A DNA stretch of 64,000 nt. Origin: JANWYT01 sp034437555 (GTDB lineage Bacteria > Chloroflexota > Anaerolineae > Aggregatilineales > Phototrophicaceae). This document shows, one piece after another, positions 16,644 through 24,955 of the stretch. The notes under the pieces were generated by a model. The model did no database searches. It had not been told where the DNA came from and worked only from the letters and a program-made list of their open reading frames with translations. Each line of letters starts with the position of its first letter. Positions within the stretch are counted from its first letter, which is position 1. Location: NCBI GenBank assembly GCA_034437555.1, contig DAOTTQ010000037.1, positions 248,001-312,000 on the forward strand. The letters are read 5' to 3'. A program made the position numbers and the translations under genes.

Positions 16644-17363
16644 ATGGCACAACAGTCACCTTATCATCGTGTGTTACTAAAGCTAAGTGGTGAAGCCCTT
16701 GCAGGGGCAACTGGATATGGCATAGACCCCGATGCCGCCGATTTTATTGCCGAAAAGATTCAGCACATCACCTCACTTGGCGTTCAAGTTGCCATTGTTA
16801 TTGGCGGTGGGAACCTGTGGCGTGGTGAAATTGGTCAAAAGCGTGGGATGGACAGAACAACCGCCGACCACATGGGCATGATTGCCACCGTGATGAACGG
16901 GCTGGCATTGCGTGATGCCCTAGAACAGCGTGGCGTAGAAACCCGCGTGCAAACCGCCGTAGAAATGAACACCGTTGCCGAACCCTACATTCGCCTGCGT
17001 GCCATCCGCCACATGGATAAAGGGCGCGTGGTAATTTTTAGTGGGGGTACGGGCAACCCATTCTTTACCACAGATAGTGCAGCCGCCCTACGTGCCAGCG
17101 AGATTGATGCCGACATTGTTATTAAAGCCACCAAAGTAAACGGCGTATACAGCGCAGACCCCAAGAAAGACCCTAACGCTACACGCTACACCACACTAGG
17201 CTACGATGACGTGCTACATCAACATCTCACCATCATGGACATGACAGCGTTCACTATTTGCCAAGAAAACGGCATCCCAATTATGGTAGTTAATTTCTGG
17301 GGGGAACACGACCTCATTCGCGCCATTCAGGGCGATGAAAGTGTGGGAACAATCATTAAGTAA
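16644..17363 (+). CDS. pyrH: UMP kinase
   Basis: A 239-residue amino-acid-kinase-fold enzyme that phosphorylates UMP to UDP in pyrimidine synthesis. VLLKLSGEAL, IGGGNLWRG, FSGGTGNPFFTTDSAAALRA and KATKVNGVYSADPKKD are all diagnostic for bacterial PyrH. AAAGGAGA precedes the ATG. In most bacteria frr (ribosome recycling factor) follows; here a convergent gene follows instead. Confidence 0.97.
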   Translation: MAQQSPYHRVLLKLSGEALAGATGYGIDPDAADFIAEKIQHITSLGVQVAIVIGGGNLWRGEIGQKRGMDRTTADHMGMIATVMNGLALRDALEQRGVETRVQTAVEMNTVAEPYIRLRAIRHMDKGRVVIFSGGTGNPFFTTDSAAALRASEIDADIVIKATKVNGVYSADPKKDPNATRYTTLGYDDVLHQHLTIMDMTAFTICQENGIPIMVVNFWGEHDLIRAIQGDESVGTIIK

Positions 17364-17373
17364 TGCCAGAAAT

Positions 17374-17404
17374 AGGGCAAGTATCACCTTGCCCTGGTTT
17401 TATT
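17374..17404 (+). terminator. rho-independent terminator after pyrH
   Basis: The stem AGGGCAAG / CTTGCCCT (eight pairs) has a six-base loop TATCAC and is followed by GGTTTTATTT. It lies between convergent genes. Confidence 0.8.
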
Positions 17405-18170
17405 TGTCTAAAAAATGCCCTTTGAGGTGTTTTAGTAAGGCGGGCGCGCCATCATTGAGGCTTGTAATACGAATGTCGCCCCCTTTGATGATGGCTTTAA
17501 TGATGCCACTGTGGGTAAAACCACTCTTAAACGCATCACTTAGTTCATCTGCTTTACGACCGCTACCCTCTAAAACCAAAATAGGGATTTTGCGATGCTC
17601 TACAGTGGGTTTTGCTGTGGCAAGATAAATATCCTGCTCCGCAATTTTTCCGCCGTTAATCAGAATACCCATCATGGGGTATTGCTGTTTGGCGATAATG
17701 CGCGTTAAGTCTACGATGGTTTGCGATTCCACGCCCCAATCATCACTTTCAATAAGCACAAAATGAGAGTGTCCGCGCTGAAGTTTTGCTTCGGCTTCAG
17801 GGTTATTAAAGTTAGGATAGGACACTTTTAAGCGGGGCGCAACACCAATAAGAGGGAACTTATAGTCATTTTTCTCTCGAATTTCCCCCATCATTTGCAT
17901 GACGCCCGCATCCGTACCCCCATCAATTACAATGAGGTGATGTTCGTCTGCAAACTTTGCCATACTCGCCATGATACTATGGGTGCGTTTAATATCGTCT
18001 TCCGACATTAAACCTGCACCACCACTTAAAAACAAAACAGGACGAGGCACACTTAAACCAAATCGCTCTATAATCTCTCTCACACCCCCTTGAGGGGGCA
18101 TAATGAGCGCAGGCGCAAAGACATTTTTCTCAAACTGAATTGTAAAACTGTTATACTTAAAGTTTGACAT
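17400..18170 (-). CDS. stand-alone SLOG-fold protein of the LSDAT (TRPM N-terminal-like) type
   Basis: This 256-residue protein aligns by eye with the MHR1/2 SLOG region of animal TRPM channels. LFLSGGAG (47-53), VIDGGTDAGVM (81-91), PLIGVAP (107-112), GHSHFVLIESDDWGVES (133-149), GILINGG and ILVLEGSGRKADEL (about 197-210) correspond in order to TGGAK, TGGTNTGVM, IGIAP, HSHFILADNGT, VEGG and CDGSGRASD. SLOG folds bind nucleotides; TRPM2's binds ADP-ribose. No channel, effector or enzyme domain is attached and no membrane segment is seen. The gene is monocistronic, convergent to pyrH and divergent from mutY. Ligand and role are unknown. Confidence 0.8.
   Translation of the reverse strand: MSNFKYNSFTIQFEKNVFAPALIMPPQGGVREIIERFGLSVPRPVLFLSGGAGLMSEDDIKRTHSIMASMAKFADEHHLIVIDGGTDAGVMQMMGEIREKNDYKFPLIGVAPRLKVSYPNFNNPEAEAKLQRGHSHFVLIESDDWGVESQTIVDLTRIIAKQQYPMMGILINGGKIAEQDIYLATAKPTVEHRKIPILVLEGSGRKADELSDAFKSGFTHSGIIKAIIKGGDIRITSLNDGAPALLKHLKGHFLDK
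18149..18157 (+). promoter_or_regulatory. extended -10 promoter element for mutY
   Basis: TGTTATACT is an extended -10 box 40 bases before ATG 18197. It lies inside the 5' end of the divergent LSDAT gene, so the two transcripts overlap at their starts. Confidence 0.45.
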
Positions 18171-18196
18171 AAGCTCTAGTTCCCATAGGATAACCC

Positions 18197-19294
18197 ATGA
18201 CTCTTCCAGACCATTTTACTGCAAAATTGCTAAACTGGTTTGATGAAAACGCCCTAATGCTTCCTTGGCGTGGCGGCAACGCTTATCAAGTGTGGCTCTC
18301 GGAAATAATGCTTCAGCAAACTCAAATTGATACCGTCATTCCATACTACCAAAAGTTCTTACAAGCGTACCCCACCATTTATCATTTAGCCCAGGCACAC
18401 TTGGATGATGTGTTAAAGCAATGGGAGGGTTTAGGTTATTATAGTCGCGCCCGTAATTTACACCACACTGCACAGACCATTTCTGTACAGTATCACGGAA
18501 ACTTCCCATCGACTATTGGAGAATTACTAACGCTTAAAGGCATCGGACGCTACACAGCAGGGGCAATTGCCAGTATCGCTTATGATGTGCCTGCCCCCGT
18601 CCTTGATGGCAATGTCATTCGTGTATTCACGCGCCTGCTAGACATCAGCGAGGACGTGCGCCAAACCAACACCCAAAACACACTATGGCGCATTGCAGAA
18701 GAAAACGTCCCTCAGCAACGGGCGGGCGACTACAACCAAGCCTTAATGCAGTTGGGGCAACTCATTTGCACCCCCAAAACCCCTAAATGCGCCGATTGTC
18801 CCGTTCAAAACGCCTGTAAAGCCTATCAAAACGGCACACAAGCTCAACGTCCTGTAAAAGCCAGCAAGCCTACCACACCCCATTATGACGTAGCCGCAGG
18901 CATCATCCGCAATGCAAACGGGCAGTTTCTTATTGCACAGCGCAAGCCCGAAGGCTTGCTAGGGGGCTTATGGGAATTTCCGGGTGGCAAGCAAGAAACG
19001 GGTGAAACCCTGCCCGAAACCCTACAACGAGAACTAAGAGAAGAACTCGCCATAGAGGTTGAAGTGGGCGAGCTTTTTACCAAAGTAAAACATGCCTTCA
19101 CCCACTTCAAAATTACACTTCATGCTTTTGAGTGCTTGTACATCGGCGCGATGTCCCCGTATGACACCCCGCAAACCCTTGATTGCCATGCGTGGGCTTG
19201 GGTAAATGAGGGCGAACTCTTACGCTATGCGTTTGGCAAAGCGGACAATGTCATCATCACAGAACTTAAAAACCGCAGAAAACAGCTTTTATAA
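18197..19294 (+). CDS. mutY: A/G-specific adenine glycosylase
   Basis: Removes adenine mispaired with 8-oxoguanine. The 365-residue protein is complete: catalytic Glu36 in SEIMLQQTQ, helix-hairpin-helix LKGIGRYTAGAIAS, and Asp137 in VLDGNV. The 4Fe-4S cluster loop is Cys191-x6-Cys-x2-Cys-x5-Cys. A C-terminal Nudix-like domain recognises 8-oxoG; its Nudix box (GGKQETGETLPETLQRELRE) is unusually intact for a MutY. AGGA lies six bases before the ATG. Its stop codon overlaps that of convergent ilvD in the palindrome TTATAA. Confidence 0.95.
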   Translation: MTLPDHFTAKLLNWFDENALMLPWRGGNAYQVWLSEIMLQQTQIDTVIPYYQKFLQAYPTIYHLAQAHLDDVLKQWEGLGYYSRARNLHHTAQTISVQYHGNFPSTIGELLTLKGIGRYTAGAIASIAYDVPAPVLDGNVIRVFTRLLDISEDVRQTNTQNTLWRIAEENVPQQRAGDYNQALMQLGQLICTPKTPKCADCPVQNACKAYQNGTQAQRPVKASKPTTPHYDVAAGIIRNANGQFLIAQRKPEGLLGGLWEFPGGKQETGETLPETLQRELREELAIEVEVGELFTKVKHAFTHFKITLHAFECLYIGAMSPYDTPQTLDCHAWAWVNEGELLRYAFGKADNVIITELKNRRKQLL

Positions 19295-20974
19295 GGTAAC
19301 TGCGCCGTCATCCGCTTGGCTAACCAGCTTGGCATATTTCGCCATCACGCCACTGGTGTAATTGGGCTTGGGAGCTTGCCATTTAGCGTGACGTTGTGCC
19401 AGTTCTTCGTCGCTTAGTTCAACGCTAAGGCTGTTGTTGGCGATGTCTACAACAATGATGTCGCCTTCTTCAATGAGTGCGATAGCCCCCCCCAACGCTG
19501 CTTCGGGCGCAACGTGACCAATCATCAAACCGCGCGTGCCACCACTAAAGCGACCATCTGTAACCAGCGCCACATCACGCCCCAAGCCAAGCCCTACCAG
19601 CGCAGACGTAATGAGCAACATTTCACGCATGCCGGGTCCGCCAACGGGTCCTTCATAACGGATAACGACCACATCACCCGCTTTAATTTGCCTATTGCTA
19701 ACCGCTTCAAACGCATCTTCTTCGCGGTTAAAAATACGTGCAGGTCCTCTGTGATATTGTACTTCGTCACCCTTTAGCTTTACCACGGCTCCGCGTGGCG
19801 CAAGGTTGCCGTGTAAAATCTCTAAGCCACCCGTTGCCTTAATGGGTGTGTCTACAGGATAGACCACTTTTTGCCCTGCGGTTTCTGTGGCATTTACCGT
19901 AGCATCTTTAAGCGTGTTGCCGGTCACGGTAATGGTGTCTCCGTGTAGGTGTCCACTTTCAATCAGCCATTTGGTCATTAGCGCAATGCCCCCAGCTTCA
20001 TACAAATCCTGTGCCACATACTGCCCTGTGGGGCGTAAATCGGCAATCAGGGGGGTGCTATCGCTAATCGCGCGAATATCGTCTAGGGTGAAGGGGATGC
20101 CTGCTTCACGGGCAAATGCCAGCGTGTGCAACACTGCATTGGTGCTACCACCGCTTGCAGCCACACAAGCAATCGCGTTCTCTAGGGCTTTGCGTGTGAT
20201 GATTTGGCTAGGGCGCAAGTCTTGTTCTATCAATTGCATAATTAGCTCGCCCGCTTTTAGCGAGACGTCCTCTTTTTTCTTATCGGTTGCGGGAACATCG
20301 TTAAAGCCAATGGGCGAAATACCCATCACTTCGCCAATCATGCTCATGGTGTTTGCGGTGTATTGCCCCCCACATGCGCCCGGTCCGGGGCAAGCGCGGT
20401 CTTCAATGGCTTTTAGTTCTTCTAAGCCAATCTCGCCCTTATGATACTTACCCATCGCTTCAAACACGCTCACAATATCAAGGGGCTTATCGAGGTATTT
20501 GCCGGGAGCAATTGTGCCACCATAAATCATCAAAGAGGGGATATTAAGGCGAATAAGGGACATAATGGTGCCAGGAATCGTCTTATCACAGGACGAAATG
20601 GCAATTACGCCGTCAAAATAGTTGGCGCGTGTAACTAATTCAATGCTATCTGCAATCACTTCACGGCTAATGAGTGAGGCTTTCATGCCTTCTGTTCCCA
20701 TCGTGATGCCGTCACTAATGGTGATGGTGTTAAATTCCATCGGCGTACCGCCTGCACGACGAATGCCCTCTTTAATTTTGTTGGATAAAATGCGTAAGTG
20801 CCAGTTACAGGGACCAATCTCTGTCCATGTGTTGGCTACGGCAATGAGAGGTTTGGCAAGGTCATCATCCGTAAAGCCTACCGCCTTTAGCATCGACCGT
20901 GCGCCTGCGCGGTCTACACCGCCCACCAAAGTACGACTATTGGCATTAGAAGCGACTTTTTTATGCTCTGTCAT
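19289..20974 (-). CDS. ilvD: dihydroxy-acid dehydratase
   Basis: The third common step of valine, isoleucine and pantothenate synthesis, converting dihydroxy acids to 2-keto acids with an iron-sulfur cluster. At 561 residues it has the length of the IlvD proper family. The cluster cysteines appear in TEIGPCNWH, SSCDKTIPG and PGACGGQYTANTM. GPVGGPGMREML and SDGRFSGGTRG-type sequence (TDGRFSGGTRGLMIGHV) close the active site. CAGGAG lies about nine bases before ATG 20974. No other branched-chain gene is nearby. Confidence 0.95.
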   Translation of the reverse strand: MTEHKKVASNANSRTLVGGVDRAGARSMLKAVGFTDDDLAKPLIAVANTWTEIGPCNWHLRILSNKIKEGIRRAGGTPMEFNTITISDGITMGTEGMKASLISREVIADSIELVTRANYFDGVIAISSCDKTIPGTIMSLIRLNIPSLMIYGGTIAPGKYLDKPLDIVSVFEAMGKYHKGEIGLEELKAIEDRACPGPGACGGQYTANTMSMIGEVMGISPIGFNDVPATDKKKEDVSLKAGELIMQLIEQDLRPSQIITRKALENAIACVAASGGSTNAVLHTLAFAREAGIPFTLDDIRAISDSTPLIADLRPTGQYVAQDLYEAGGIALMTKWLIESGHLHGDTITVTGNTLKDATVNATETAGQKVVYPVDTPIKATGGLEILHGNLAPRGAVVKLKGDEVQYHRGPARIFNREEDAFEAVSNRQIKAGDVVVIRYEGPVGGPGMREMLLITSALVGLGLGRDVALVTDGRFSGGTRGLMIGHVAPEAALGGAIALIEEGDIIVVDIANNSLSVELSDEELAQRHAKWQAPKPNYTSGVMAKYAKLVSQADDGAVTL

Positions 20975-21041
20975 TAAAAAAACTCCTGGTTAAGTATCAA
21001 TCATTTCAGCCATTATTGTAACGCATTTGGGCGTTTATGGC

Positions 21042-21070
21042 TTGCACATCCCACGATTTTTGGTTATATA
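21042..21070 (+). promoter_or_regulatory. sigma-70-type promoter for the TrmH-family gene
   Basis: TTGCAC (21042-21047) and TATATA (21065-21070) are separated by exactly 17 bases, about 37 bases before the ATG. It is one of the few places in the window with a readable -35 box. Confidence 0.55.
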
Positions 21071-21106
21071 GACAGGAACATTACACTACCCTTGAAGAAA
21101 CGACTT

Positions 21107-21820
21107 ATGGCACACAAAAAACACCTTCCTGACCATGCAGACACCAATTACTTAGAAGAGCAAGATGCTCTCACAGACACGCGCCTAGAACGCATTCAAG
21201 ATGTTGCCAGAAAACGCCAACGTGGGCTGATTGTCTTGATGGAAAACGTCTTTAACCCTTATAATTTGGCGGCAATTGCCCGTACTTGTGACGCAATGGG
21301 GATTCAAGAATTGGCGTTTACCTCTGAGGATGGCGAGCCGTTTAACCCCGAAGAAACGGGCGCACTCGCCTCCAGAAGTGCTGCCAAGTGGATGACCTAC
21401 ACCTATCATGAGGGACACACCGCCGAAGTGCTAACCCAGCTAAAGGAGGAAGGCTACTTTATTCTGGCAACTTCTGCCGAAGCCACCGCCCCAAACTTGG
21501 GTGAAAGCAACCTTGTACACCCTAAAATGGTGCTGTTAGTGGGCAATGAACGGCGAGGCATTAGCCCGACTGCAATTGCGCTGGCGGATGGCATGGTTAA
21601 AATTCCGATGGTCGGCATGGTGCAATCGCTTAATGTGAGTGTAGCAACTGCCATCATCCTATATGAAATTGTGCGCCAACGCCAAAACATTGGCAATCCC
21701 TACCGCTACACCCCCGAAGAAGCCACCGCCCTTACAGAAACCTTTGTACAACGCCATCTAGAAGACAAAGAGAAGGACAAGCAAAAGGGCAAAAAGAAGA
21801 CTAAACGCTATGAAACTTAG
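21107..21820 (+). CDS. TrmH/SpoU-family RNA 2'-O-methyltransferase
   Basis: A 237-residue SPOUT enzyme that uses S-adenosylmethionine to methylate ribose 2'-OH in tRNA or rRNA. Motif 1 is NPYNLAAIARTCDAMG, motif 2 LLVGNERRGISP and motif 3 IPMVGMVQSLNVSVATAIILYE, the trefoil-knot cofactor site. There is no separate L30-like N-terminal substrate domain, which favours a TrmH (tRNA Gm18) type over RlmB. The C-terminus is a very lysine-rich tail (KEKDKQKGKKKTK) likely to contact RNA. I chose ATG 21107; an in-frame TTG at 21092 is possible. Confidence 0.88.
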   Translation: MAHKKHLPDHADTNYLEEQDALTDTRLERIQDVARKRQRGLIVLMENVFNPYNLAAIARTCDAMGIQELAFTSEDGEPFNPEETGALASRSAAKWMTYTYHEGHTAEVLTQLKEEGYFILATSAEATAPNLGESNLVHPKMVLLVGNERRGISPTAIALADGMVKIPMVGMVQSLNVSVATAIILYEIVRQRQNIGNPYRYTPEEATALTETFVQRHLEDKEKDKQKGKKKTKRYET

Positions 21821-21825
21821 GCGTT

Positions 21826-23193
21826 TTACTTTCTTTCGCGCAGGGTCATTGGCATACCGTGTTGGGGGCGCAATGTGACCAATGGCTCTGGCACAATCGG
21901 TTCGTTGGTAGCCAATAACAGGCGGTAGCGTTGAACAATGGACGACAGGATAATTTTGGCTTCCATCATGGCAAAGCTGTTGCCAATGCATACCCGCGCC
22001 CCACCGCCAAACGGCAAATAAGCATATTTAGGGATATTCGGCTCGTTTTCTGCACTAAAACGTTCGGGGTTAAAGGCTTCGGGGTCTTCAAACCAGCGTG
22101 CATCCCGATGAATTACATAAGGAATCATGACAATCGCGCTGTACTTGGGTAGCAAATAATCGCCCACTTCAAAATCTTCACGGGCAGACCGCGCAAAACT
22201 CCACGCAGGCGGGTACAGGCGCATACTTTCTTTAATCACTTGCTCGGTATACGTCAGTTGGGCAAGGTCTGCCAGTGTGGGGGCGCGTCCGTTAAGCACT
22301 CGTTGTACTTCTTCTAGCAAGCGTGCTTCAATGTCGGGGTGTTGCGAAAGCAGATAAAACGTCCATGTCATCGCGTTGGCAGTCGTTTCGTGTCCCGCCA
22401 AGAAAATCGTTAGGGATTCATCGCGCACCTGCACATCCGTCATGCCCTCATTGTCATCATTCTTTGCCAAAAGCAACATTGAGAGCAAATCGCCTTTATC
22501 TTCGCCACTGGCACGCCGTTCTTGGATAATGTTCATGGTGACTTCATGAAGCGTGTTAATTGACCAACGTTTACGATGGCGAGCAGGCGTAGGTATCCAG
22601 CTGGGAAGGCGCACAATTACCTTGCTTTGTTCTATCACGCTAATGAGCAACACTTCTAGAGCTTCGGCTATTTTTTCGCTCTCTTTAGAAACGTCTACAT
22701 CAAAGAGCGTCTTTGCCACAATATACAGTGTGAGTTTCATCATATCATCAGCGATATTGCGCGTTTGCCCATCTTTCCAGCCGTCTAACATTTGGCTAGT
22801 AAAGCCCGTCATCAGTTCGGCATAGGCATGAATGCGCTTGGTATGAAAGGCGGGCTGTGCAAGGTGGCGTTGTCTGCGCCAAAAGTCTCCATCGCTAATC
22901 AATAGCCCATTGCCCAGATATTCTGCCAGGGTTGATTTATAAATGCTTGCCTTATGAAACTTGTGCGCTTGCTTCAAAAGCACCTGTTGCACATCGTCAG
23001 GATGATTCAACTGAAACCCGTACCATTTGCCAAACATAATCCGCACAATGTCACCATACTCTTCGGCGTTACTCATCAAAAAGCCTAAAGGGTCACGGCG
23101 GTAATGAAGCAGATTGCCCCCCACAAAAGCAATAGGCTTGCCTTGCGGCAATTTACGGTCTAACGGGGCAATTGGACGCACTGAAGTGGTCAT
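21826..23193 (-). CDS. cytochrome P450
   Basis: A heme-thiolate monooxygenase of 455 residues. The I-helix oxygen-binding motif is FLAGHETTAN, the K-helix ExxR is ESMRLYPP, PERF follows as FNPERFSAEN, and the heme loop FGGGARVCIG holds Cys402. There is no transmembrane anchor, so it is soluble, and its layout resembles the CYP110/CYP102-like bacterial group that acts on fatty acids or terpenes. No ferredoxin or reductase gene is near; redox partners must be elsewhere. It has its own promoter-like sequence just upstream (23243-23271). Confidence 0.93.
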   Translation of the reverse strand: MTTSVRPIAPLDRKLPQGKPIAFVGGNLLHYRRDPLGFLMSNAEEYGDIVRIMFGKWYGFQLNHPDDVQQVLLKQAHKFHKASIYKSTLAEYLGNGLLISDGDFWRRQRHLAQPAFHTKRIHAYAELMTGFTSQMLDGWKDGQTRNIADDMMKLTLYIVAKTLFDVDVSKESEKIAEALEVLLISVIEQSKVIVRLPSWIPTPARHRKRWSINTLHEVTMNIIQERRASGEDKGDLLSMLLLAKNDDNEGMTDVQVRDESLTIFLAGHETTANAMTWTFYLLSQHPDIEARLLEEVQRVLNGRAPTLADLAQLTYTEQVIKESMRLYPPAWSFARSAREDFEVGDYLLPKYSAIVMIPYVIHRDARWFEDPEAFNPERFSAENEPNIPKYAYLPFGGGARVCIGNSFAMMEAKIILSSIVQRYRLLLATNEPIVPEPLVTLRPQHGMPMTLRERK

Positions 23194-23242
23194 AAGGCAT
23201 TCTCACTTTTTTTAGCAAAGAGGTTAATTAAATACTGATTTG

Positions 23243-23271
23243 ATTATACCCCAATATCGCTAGGGTTTCAC
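23243..23271 (-). promoter_or_regulatory. promoter-like sequence for the P450 gene
   Basis: On the minus strand GTGAAA (23271-23266) and a perfect TATAAT (23248-23243) are separated by 17 bases. The -35 box overlaps the last codons of the upstream MBL gene. Confidence 0.5.
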
Positions 23272-24087
23272 ATAGTACAGTAATTCGCCCGCTTGCAAAT
23301 GTTTTACTTTTTGGGTGGGGGCATAGCGTTGAAAAGCGTTATAAACCTCGCCCATGGGAATGGTATTATTTGGAAACATATCATTATGTCCAATGAGTAC
23401 CAAGTCTATATTCAGTGTAGTTGCAAGGTGTGCCGCCTCTACGGGGTGCAAATTCCCTACCACATCACGCGCTTCACGGATGGCATCTCGCCCGTTAATG
23501 GGCAACAGTGCCACGTCAATTTTAGGCAGTTGCGCCAGCATTTCTATATATTGCGGGTAAATAATCGTATCGCCAGCATGATAAAACGTGATGCCGTTCC
23601 ATTCAATTAAAAAGCCCAGCCAGCGATACCCTTTGCGAATGTCAAAAGTCTTTTCATAGTGGGCGGCAGGAATGGGCGTGACACGCAAATTAATTTCTGG
23701 CAGGTTATACGGCTCTAGCACAGTGGGCGTAAGGATATACGGGTCGATTATGCCCAACGCCAGCAAGTCATCCCGACACCAGCCCGTTGTGACAAAGCGC
23801 ACCTCTGGCGATAGCTTGCGCATGGCACGTAACGTTTGGGGGTCTAGGTGGTCTAGGTGGTCGTGGGTGATAAAAATATACTTGGCGTTGCTAATGGCTT
23901 CTGGACGAACAGGGGGCGCATAGGCACGCTTCCACCACTCCCCAAACGATTCTTCTACGCTATTGCTTAAATAGGGGTCAATATACACAATGGCTTCATC
24001 GGTTTGAAGCGCAATACCCATCTGCCCCAAACCCCATATTGCAAGGGCGTTTGGCATCACTGTTAGGCGATTCATTTGGCTAAACAC
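23260..24087 (-). CDS. UlaG-like metallo-beta-lactamase-fold hydrolase
   Basis: A 275-residue MBL-fold protein with the metal motif THDHLDHLD (His75, His77, Asp79, His80), FYHAGDT for the next ligand and VLIGHNDMFPNN near the end. This arrangement resembles UlaG (L-ascorbate-6-phosphate lactonase) and NAPE-phospholipase-D-like enzymes; the substrate is unknown. A GTG at 24087 is chosen because AAGGAG stands eight bases upstream. A short overlapping frame (ATG 24093, six codons) ends across the internal ATG at 24075, which could affect initiation. The histidine phosphatase gene ends 17 bases upstream. Confidence 0.82.
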   Translation of the reverse strand: MFSQMNRLTVMPNALAIWGLGQMGIALQTDEAIVYIDPYLSNSVEESFGEWWKRAYAPPVRPEAISNAKYIFITHDHLDHLDPQTLRAMRKLSPEVRFVTTGWCRDDLLALGIIDPYILTPTVLEPYNLPEINLRVTPIPAAHYEKTFDIRKGYRWLGFLIEWNGITFYHAGDTIIYPQYIEMLAQLPKIDVALLPINGRDAIREARDVVGNLHPVEAAHLATTLNIDLVLIGHNDMFPNNTIPMGEVYNAFQRYAPTQKVKHLQAGELLYYVKP

Positions 24088-24104
24088 AGCATAAGCTCCT
24101 TAAA

Positions 24105-24827
24105 CTAAACAGTTCTTAGGTCATGGGGAAGGTGGTCAACACGGTTTAAGTACGTGATGCGCAGTTTGTCGGGCTTTTCGTTAAAGTCGATGCGCGTAAC
24201 ACCCGTATTGTAGTTCAAATAAAATAAGTCGGGGGCAAGGCGTGGGGCTTGGTCTAGCAAGGCTTTAATGAAAGAGTCAATAAATCCGCCATGTGTCACA
24301 ATGGCAATGTGTTCGTCACTATTGGCATGTTCTTTAATGGCAAGTACCACCCGAATGGAGCGCATAACGGCGTGTTCTACACTCTCGCGCCCCATCGCAA
24401 TATCCCACCAGCCATTTTGTGTCACATTGTCGGGGCAAACGGCTTCGGGAAAGTGTTCTTCAATTTGTGAGCGTGTCATGCCTGTATAGCCTGTAATGAG
24501 TTTGTCATCATCCACATCTTCTAAGAACATACCGCCCCATTCATGCACATCCACCCATATTTTCATGGGCAAGCCAAAGGCATACGAGATGGGTTGCGCG
24601 GTTTGCAGGGCGCGTCGCATGGGGCTAACGTAAAGTTGGGTAATATTAAAGGGTTCGGGCTTCGTAAAGGGTGAAACAGGCGTATCAGGCATCGTCAGCA
24701 AGTAATCAGCCACAAGATGAGCTTGTTGCTCGCCGATGGGGGTTAATAACGGGTCTTGAAAGCGCATTCGGATATTTTCGAGGGCGTTGTTTTGTGATTG
24801 CCCATGACGGATAAGATATAAGCGCAT
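24105..24827 (-). CDS. histidine phosphatase family protein
   Basis: A 240-residue member of the phosphoglycerate-mutase-like superfamily. LYLIRHGQSQNN carries the phospho-accepting His in the RHG motif. SPMRRALQTAQP provides the phosphate-binding arginine and VTHGGFIDSF the second catalytic His. It likely removes phosphate from a small molecule such as a sugar phosphate; it is longer than PhoE/CobC types and the substrate is open. ATG 24827 is nine bases after AAGG; ATG 24836 would overlap that site. It seems to be co-transcribed with the MBL gene. Confidence 0.85.
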   Translation of the reverse strand: MRLYLIRHGQSQNNALENIRMRFQDPLLTPIGEQQAHLVADYLLTMPDTPVSPFTKPEPFNITQLYVSPMRRALQTAQPISYAFGLPMKIWVDVHEWGGMFLEDVDDDKLITGYTGMTRSQIEEHFPEAVCPDNVTQNGWWDIAMGRESVEHAVMRSIRVVLAIKEHANSDEHIAIVTHGGFIDSFIKALLDQAPRLAPDLFYLNYNTGVTRIDFNEKPDKLRITYLNRVDHLPHDLRTV

Positions 24828-24877
24828 GAAGAGCATCCTTTATGTAAAGATAATTGTGATTTAATCAGTATGGGTTT

Positions 24878-24907
24878 ATTATAAGCCCCGTAAGCGCATT
24901 TTTGTAA
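24878..24907 (-). promoter_or_regulatory. promoter-like sequence for the histidine phosphatase gene
   Basis: On the minus strand TTACAA (24907-24902) and a perfect TATAAT (24883-24878) are 18 bases apart, about 50 bases before ATG 24827. Confidence 0.4.
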
Positions 24908-24955
24908 CTGTTATATCCTGCAACACACACTACCAACCCCGAAAGCTGATGAATT

